This document shows, piece after piece, positions 58,261-64,000 of a stretch of DNA of 64,000 nucleotides. This DNA is from Cyanoderma ruficeps (Eukaryota; Chordata; Aves; Passeriformes; Timaliidae). How positions within the stretch are numbered: position 1 is the first letter of the stretch; each line of letters opens with the position of its first letter. A program made the position numbers and the translations under genes. The stretch is taken from positions 24,059,249-24,123,248 of the forward strand of contig VZDJ01000116.1 of assembly GCA_008694505.1 (NCBI GenBank). Reading direction: 5' to 3'. Under the pieces are notes generated by a model. It was not told where the DNA came from, made no database searches, and saw only the letters and a list, made by a program, of their open reading frames with translations.

Positions 58261-58841
58261 TAGGCATGTGCCCATTACTTGTCATCATTTCACCAGTCAC
58301 AGCTTTTTGAGCCAGTTGCTCCATTGTTTGCTGCTTTTTTCTTTTAAAGTAACTCATTTCTAACAAGATCATCATACTAGACTACAGTAGATCAAATGTT
58401 GTAGAACACTACTGGGTTTTGTACCAGGCCATGAGCCAGCCAATACGAAAAGTCCACTAGGCATCACTGCCTAGAGACACTTGAAATTCCTGACCCTCCT
58501 GTGGAAATACATGTAAATCTTCCCTAATTTCGTCAAGAGAGTCACCTGCCAGTCCAGATGAGTGAAGGAAGGTGTTCTACCAGCAGGCAAAGGGTCACCA
58601 ACCCTAGAAAGACAGTCCAGGAGACCAGATGCAAAGAATTACCAGACTGCTTTACAGATTTGTGGGCTGGTTGTGCAGTGAACAGCACCAGCAGCATTGC
58701 CCCCCTGCATGGGCAGGTTTCTCAGCCCCAGCAGTGGCAGATATTGTTTGATCAGCACTGTCAGAAATGAAAGATGCTTTCACCAAAAGGACAGAACAAA
58801 ACAGGCATTCCCAACCCATATTCAGTCATGCAATTACTGGC

Positions 58842-59000
58842 AAAAGGGACCTCTGGATCTCTGCAGTCTAAACTCCACCTCAAAGGGGGGTCAACACTGA
58901 ATTCAGACCAGGTTGCTCAGCATTTGTTCATCTCAGTCTTGAGAACTTCCAGGAACGGGGATTCATGACCTTTCTGGGCCCTGCTCCACCACTCAATGAG
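58842..59000 (-). mobile_element. Older CR1 LINE fragment
   Basis: On the plus strand the order CTCTGCAGTCTAAACTCCAC, TCAAAGGGGGGTCAAC, GACCAGGTTGCTCAG, AACTTCCAGGAACGGGGATT and CCACCACTCAATGAG follows the reverse complement of the CR1 3' region, but the terminal octamers are missing and divergence is high. Confidence 0.75.
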
Positions 59001-59147
59001 TCCAGCAGCTCTCTGCCATGAGCAGCACTGTTCACCCCTAACACCAACCAGGCTCATCTCAGCCCAGCTTTCAGCTGCTTTGTCCCAGATTTGTTTCCTG
59101 CTCCTCTACAGCTGTTCCCGCCGACTTCCCCAGCCTTTCCCAAAACC

Positions 59148-59165
59148 CTGCTGCTGCTGCTGCTG
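59148..59165. repeat. (CTG)6 microsatellite
   Basis: Six uninterrupted CTG triplets. Confidence 0.95.
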
Positions 59166-61189
59166 TTACTTGTAACTCCTAGCTCACCCTGCAGAGCCCT
59201 GCAGAAGCCAAATAGTTCCTGAGTAGGAACTTCTGGCCTTTCCCACACCACAGACCTTTCCTGGCGCGCCGTCATACGGAGAACACATGCTGTGTCTACA
59301 CTGCCAGGAAGCTGCAAGCCAGAGCCCTGCTCCCAGCTTGATCCCAGAGGTGGGGAAGTGGCTGGAGTGTGTCTCAGATCCCCAGAGCCCGCTGCTGTGG
59401 GCCCTTCTCGCCCACACTGAGATGAGAAGGGGCAGAAGGTTTGGGCATGTGCCCGGACATCCCTGGCCCTGGCAGGGAGCAGGGTGAAATGGATGTGCAT
59501 ACCCAGACCAAAGAGCAGGAAATCTTTCCTACATGGCTTATTTTGGTTCTTAGCTCCTGTGCCCAGAAACACACCAGGGCTGGCACCAGATTAGTCAGAG
59601 GAGGGAGGGAGGTCTGGCAGGGATGGATGCTTCACCAAGTATCTCGTGATATCTGCTCCTTCTCTTACCCTAACAAGCTGAGGCTCCAGGCAGTGGCTTT
59701 TTGGTGCCTTTCCCTGAAACCAGCATCTCTTGGAATGGAATCTTTCCTCCTCAGCCTGAACAAAACTGTAAGCCAGGTTCTGCAGGCTTGGTGCACCCCT
59801 GGCCTGCTGGAACTTAACTGATGAGGGGAAGCCAGGACCCCCCAGCCTGGCTGAGCTCTACAAGAGCTGTGCTCCGGCCCTCTTCAAGGCAAGAGGGACT
59901 CCACAGTGGATGCTCTTTCTCCAGACCTCCTTCTACCAGGGGAAGAAGGGAAAATCTCCATCCCAGGTTGCAGAAAGTTGAAAAAGGTCCTTTTGCATAT
60001 TTTGCCCTCTGAAGGAAGCGAGGAGAAAACTGCTCTGAGGAGTCACCGATATTCTCTGTCCGGCTCAGGGGGCTCTGCTGCAAAAGGAAACACCTTTTCT
60101 CTCCAAGGAGCAGGGAGCCAGGACAGAAAGGCAAGTTCCCAGCTGCTCATCTGGAAAGACCAGCAGGGCTGTTAGGAGAAGGAGGAGGAGGGTGTGGGAG
60201 AGACAGAGGCTGGCCTGTGATCTGGGTGTGAAAGAATCCACGGTTGAGCAGGATCAATAAAACAGTGCCAAGGCTTGTGATGAAGGGAGCAGAGAATAGG
60301 ATGGTGGAGAGTAAAAGAGAAGGAGCCCCCCTACAGCTCCTGAGAAGAGAGGGGTAGGTAAAAAGGGAGCTCTGATACCACCAGGCCCACAGGAGACTCA
60401 ATGGGTTGTCTCATTATTATGGTGAACAGAGAGAGCTCATGAGCTGGGAAAGATAGGAAGCTTTTATTTATTTTTTTTTAAAGAGCACAGCCTCTAGGAG
60501 GGTTTTTGCAGCTCAAACGCTTTTATTTTGTGCCAATTACTTATACAGGGTCTGCATTATTCCCGTAATCAGTCTAAATGAAAGTCAAACATGAAAGATT
60601 CCTAACAATGAGCTAATTGGAATGCCATTACCATTTAGATTTAATAAGGTATTTGTAATAATAAACTTGCCTCAGTCTATAGAGTTGTCTTATTCCTGCT
60701 CAGATCTTGCAAGAGCGTAAGGGTTGACATTTGTCATTCGTTCTGCAAGACATTGGATATAACCTTCAAAATGTTTTAGTCTTGCAGTGCTCAGTAAATG
60801 TCAGGGACAGAAACAAAATCTATAGCCTGCTATTGTTCTGGCTGTGTCAGGCTCAGAGTTAACAGGGATTGTGCTAAAGCTCAACAGCAGATTATATCCC
60901 ACATATCCTTCTTTATTTGCAGTCCAAACATCTCGTGGTTTAGAACGAGTTACTCAAAGTCCTCTTATGTAGCTTCATTCATTATTTGCATTGAGGTCTC
61001 GCTGAGGAACTTCGGTCCGGTTCCAGCACTGCCAGGTACTACACAAGCACCAAGAGCCTTGCATAGCTTAAGATCTAAGTAATTAAGTCAACACAGGCTC
61101 TATCTTGAAGCCAAGATGTCCCATCTACAGAGGTAAAAGCTAATTAGAGCTCCATGCACAGCTACTTTTGAGAAGCAGTCACAAAAAAA

Positions 61190-61217
61190 TGAAAGAAAAG
61201 AAAAAAAGAAAAAAAAA
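61190..61217. repeat. A-rich tract
   Basis: Nearly pure A with scattered G, ending in a run of nine A residues. Confidence 0.9.
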
Positions 61218-61450
61218 TTCTTGCTTTACGTTTCTGGGCGAGCTGTTTTCACAGAGAGCACATGTGAGCTCAAATACTTGGTCTCACTGTGCAGCTGGGG
61301 AAGTTTTATTCAACTGTAGCTCATGCCACAAAAGCAAGACATAATCTTGGTAGGTATTTTTTCTATTATGGAGAAAAAGAGCTTGGTACTTTATGCGGTC
61401 TGAGGGAATTCCCTTAGGAATAGGCTGAAAAGGCAGAGGTTCAGCAGGGG

Positions 61451-61470
61451 TGTGTGTGTGTGTGTGTGTG
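61451..61470. repeat. (TG)10 microsatellite
   Basis: Ten uninterrupted TG dinucleotides. Confidence 0.95.
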
Positions 61471-62221
61471 GGAAGCATAAAGATAAAAAAAAGACAAAAA
61501 GCCAACAAAAGACTCAAGGCAGCAGAGATGATACAAAAAAGAGCATGCCTGGGACGTTCTTTAAAATCATGATACTGCTTCTCCCTCCCTCTTTCACCCC
61601 AGAAAGATGCTACAGGTATTTCTCCACCCCCTAAAGAGATCCAAGAAGCAAACAAAGGGGCAACAGAAGGCTTGATTTCTGTTTTAACAGGAAATAAACC
61701 CCACCAAGTTTCCTGGTGGTATCTGTGCCTGAAGAAGCATTACCTATCCAGTAAACCGTGCTGCCGTCAGAAGATGAATTATGTTCTGCTGACAGTCTGT
61801 GGTCCCAGCAGCTAGTCCTGAATGACCTGACTCAACAGAAAACTTTGTACAATAGCTCAAATAAACATCAAATCATTGGAAACTGGCAAAGCTCGTGGAA
61901 AATTGGAATGTTCCTTTCTGTGGACGGTCTTTTAATACAATCTGACACTGGGGATTCAGCTGAACACTTGTAACGTCCAGGAAATTCTAGGCACAGTTGG
62001 TAAAATGACCAATGCTCTTGTAAACCTACTTCTTTATTTTTCCTCAAAACTGTGTGTACTTCATGCCAAAAGGTTTTTTTCAGAAATATAAGCCAACAGT
62101 CAGTGGCCTTAAGTTAACCATATGCCTGAGCACTGTGCTGGATTGTTGGAGAAGGGCAAGGAAGCATGAAAATCAATAGCTTCCCTGTATGTTTTCACAG
62201 AAGACAATTTGGCTAAGAGTT

Positions 62222-62440
62222 AAAATCTGAGCCTAAAATTCAGACTTTCTTGCTCTTGATGGTCTGGTTAAATTACTTTGTCTTTTTCTGATTTATTTCA
62301 TACATTAGGGAAAAAGTGATGCTTGTTACTTAAATCACAACGATGTTGTGAAGCTTAATTTCTTGAGAGGTGCTTTGGGATCCTTGTATAGGAAAAAAAA
62401 GTGCTCTAAATATACACATTCTTAGTACTATTTAATTTAC
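62222..62440 (+). mobile_element. MIR-like ancient SINE relic
   Basis: The sequence GTTAAATTACTTTGTCTTTT, then GATGTTGTGAAGCTTAATTT, AGGTGCTTTGGGATCCTTGT and AAAGTGCTCTAAATA follows the order of the MIR 3' half (aaattacttaacctctctg ... gttgttgtgaggatta ... gcgctttgagatccttgg ... aggcgctatataaat). It is the clearest of the three relics here. Confidence 0.6.
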
Positions 62441-64000
62441 TTCCTTTACAATCCCTTTGAGCCAGCACATGTTGCCAAAAATGCAATATTCTCCAAGATG
62501 TCTTTTCTTTCTTATATCTGTCTGGAGTCCAGGGCATATCCCAGCCTTATAAAGCATCCGATATTGATGTGTCCACATGCAGTGTGCATATATATATAGA
62601 TGAGACCATCAGATGAGGGGTTTTTTCCTCCACACTGGAACCCAGGCTTGCTCAATGTACAAGCTGGATGTGCTCAGCAAACGAGGCAGCTGCTCAGGTT
62701 TTATTTTTATGCTCATTGTTTGCTGTGCAGCCGCATGTCTCGTGGAGTGCATGCCATCCAACCTTTGGAGTGAATCAGACAAGGCTCCACCATAACTCAC
62801 TCACTCGGAGCATCCAGCCCCACCCTGCTCCCTGTTTGACATACACATGTGATCATGTATACAGGGAGCAGAAGAAGGCTTTAACTTTGTCATTTCCAAA
62901 CTTTGTTTTTCAGTCTCTGATTTATTTTTTTTCCTGTGGACGTTTTTGCTGAGGATCCCTAGGGATGTAAAACTTTGCAGTGCCAAAATAATCCCCGGAA
63001 GTTGCATCACACTGTGCAACAGCATCAGTGTCCTGCAGATAGAAGGACGCCTGTACCTGAGCATCAGCTGGTCCATTTTCTTGGTTTTTCTGAAAGAACA
63101 AAGACACTTCCCGGGCTGCTCCTGGTGTATCCTTCTGCACTGTGTCATGGAGCACGTGCCAGATATAATTTCATCAACTTGCCTAATGAAGTTTGCAGCA
63201 GATCTGCCTGTGCAAGAAGAGACTGACTTTTCAGTGTTTGATAATAACAATATCATGACCTGTGCATTTCCCTCTCTGGGGGACGTAGGGGGAGATGTAT
63301 AAAGCATCACCATTTTTTAGATTCCTCAGGGTTTTGAAGTTAAGGGTTTTCACACATTTTACAAAAGGACTTTGTTCCTGTCTTCTATGGCTGGAGATGG
63401 TACAAACATCTTTAAAGCTCTTTAAGTTGACCTGGCTCACAAATGAGCAGTTGAATGTATCCTGTAGTCCCTAAATAGAACAATGGAAATAGCTTTTACT
63501 GGTTCACCAAGAAATTTGAGACTAGACTGGAGGAATAGAGAAATTTGAGTTTAGGAGCAGCCTGGAGAAGAACAGAGAAACCACAGCACTGGATGCAGAG
63601 CTCTCTTTCACATCTTCAAACATGTACGAGGAGGTGTCAAGGAAGCAGCAATTTATGTACAGACAGAACAAGAGGCCAAGGGTTTTATCTCTCGAAGGTT
63701 TATACACACTTATCTTTAGACTTACAATTAACCCCATTAATTTTGGTAGTACCTTGGCTTCTGGAGGCTTCTGAGCATGCAGTATTAGACTATTTCATTA
63801 ACATGCACTGTGTTTAACTGCTGCAGAGAGCAAACCCCAGGAATGAACAAAATATGCTGCAGAGGGTCATGGGCTCCACAATTACTGCAGGCACTGCTGG
63901 GCAGACAAGATACTGTTGTCCTCTGCTTGGTGATATATGATATAATTAATGTTTAACCAGGTGTAAGTGGTATTTTTACATCTCAAAGTCCTCAAGTTTA
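62441..64000. other. Intergenic DNA to the right edge, no gene recognised
   Basis: AT-rich sequence with a short TATATATATA run near 62590 and no recognised coding, RNA or repeat feature. The minus-strand open frame at 62801-63313 shows no domain or family feature. Confidence 0.5.

Larger units (their letters stand above)
55200..58841. other. Intergenic DNA with candidate regulatory blocks
   Basis: The block contains a perfect inverted repeat (55891-55914), candidate conserved blocks at 56210-56700 and 57350-58260, and a polypyrimidine tract at 57271-57343. No gene was recognised. Confidence 0.5.
59001..62221. other. Intergenic DNA, no gene recognised
   Basis: The left part (59.0-60.4 kb) is GC-richer with random open frames. 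The right part (60.5-61.1 kb) is AT-rich and enhancer-like. Simple repeats occur at 59148-59165, 61190-61217 and 61451-61470. Confidence 0.5.

Noticed and set aside
59054..59572. 172-codon minus-strand frame
   Set aside because: Contains a serine run from the CTG repeat and has no recognised family; GC-richer DNA makes such length plausible by chance.

Overview
This is a vertebrate nuclear window, most likely from a bird. It carries several truncated 3' ends of CR1 LINEs, ending in repeats of the ATTCTRTG type that are typical of avian CR1. Other repeats are sparse, microsatellites are short, and a few degraded MIR-like relics remain. One protein-coding exon is recognisable. No operon, CRISPR array, phage or rRNA gene is present.

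Layout. 1-2190 is the start of a large intron. 2197-3101 (minus strand) is coding exon 1 of PDZD8, the ER-anchored SMP-domain lipid-transfer and tether protein, with a clean GT donor at 2196-2191. Around and upstream of it (about 2430-3830) is a CpG island with GC boxes, an inverted CCAAT box, a CRE/ATF site, a 5-codon uORF, and a degenerate GC-rich tandem repeat. From about 3.8 kb to the right edge I find no second protein-coding gene.

The 60 kb to the right holds: a 24-bp minisatellite (9124-9496); a CR1 (23364-24640, minus) that keeps ORF1 esterase and ORF2 endonuclease remnants but little else of ORF2; short CR1 3' ends near 30.5, 39.8-40.2, 42.7, 51.6-51.9, 53.3-53.5, 54.9-55.2 and 58.8-59.0 kb; MIR-like relics near 26.3, 49.2 and 62.3 kb; and several AT-rich, CpG-retaining blocks that look like conserved non-coding elements (29.5-30.1, 33.2-33.6, 44.6-44.8, 52.8-53.3, 56.2-56.7, 57.4-58.3, 60.5-61.1 kb). 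A second, isolated CpG island lies at 52299-52765.

Reading. In other amniotes the gene upstream of PDZD8 is the homeobox gene EMX2 with its antisense EMX2OS. If synteny holds, the window is the PDZD8-EMX2 intergenic desert and the non-coding blocks are candidate developmental enhancers. The CpG island at 52.3 kb would then be a candidate lncRNA promoter or Polycomb-type element. This is inference from known gene order; EMX2 itself is not in the window. I found no clear case of a wholly new system. The strongest leads are the 52.3 kb island, the composite CR1, the PDZD8 polyQ tract and uORF, and several strong DNA-structure motifs (G-quadruplexes and perfect palindromes).
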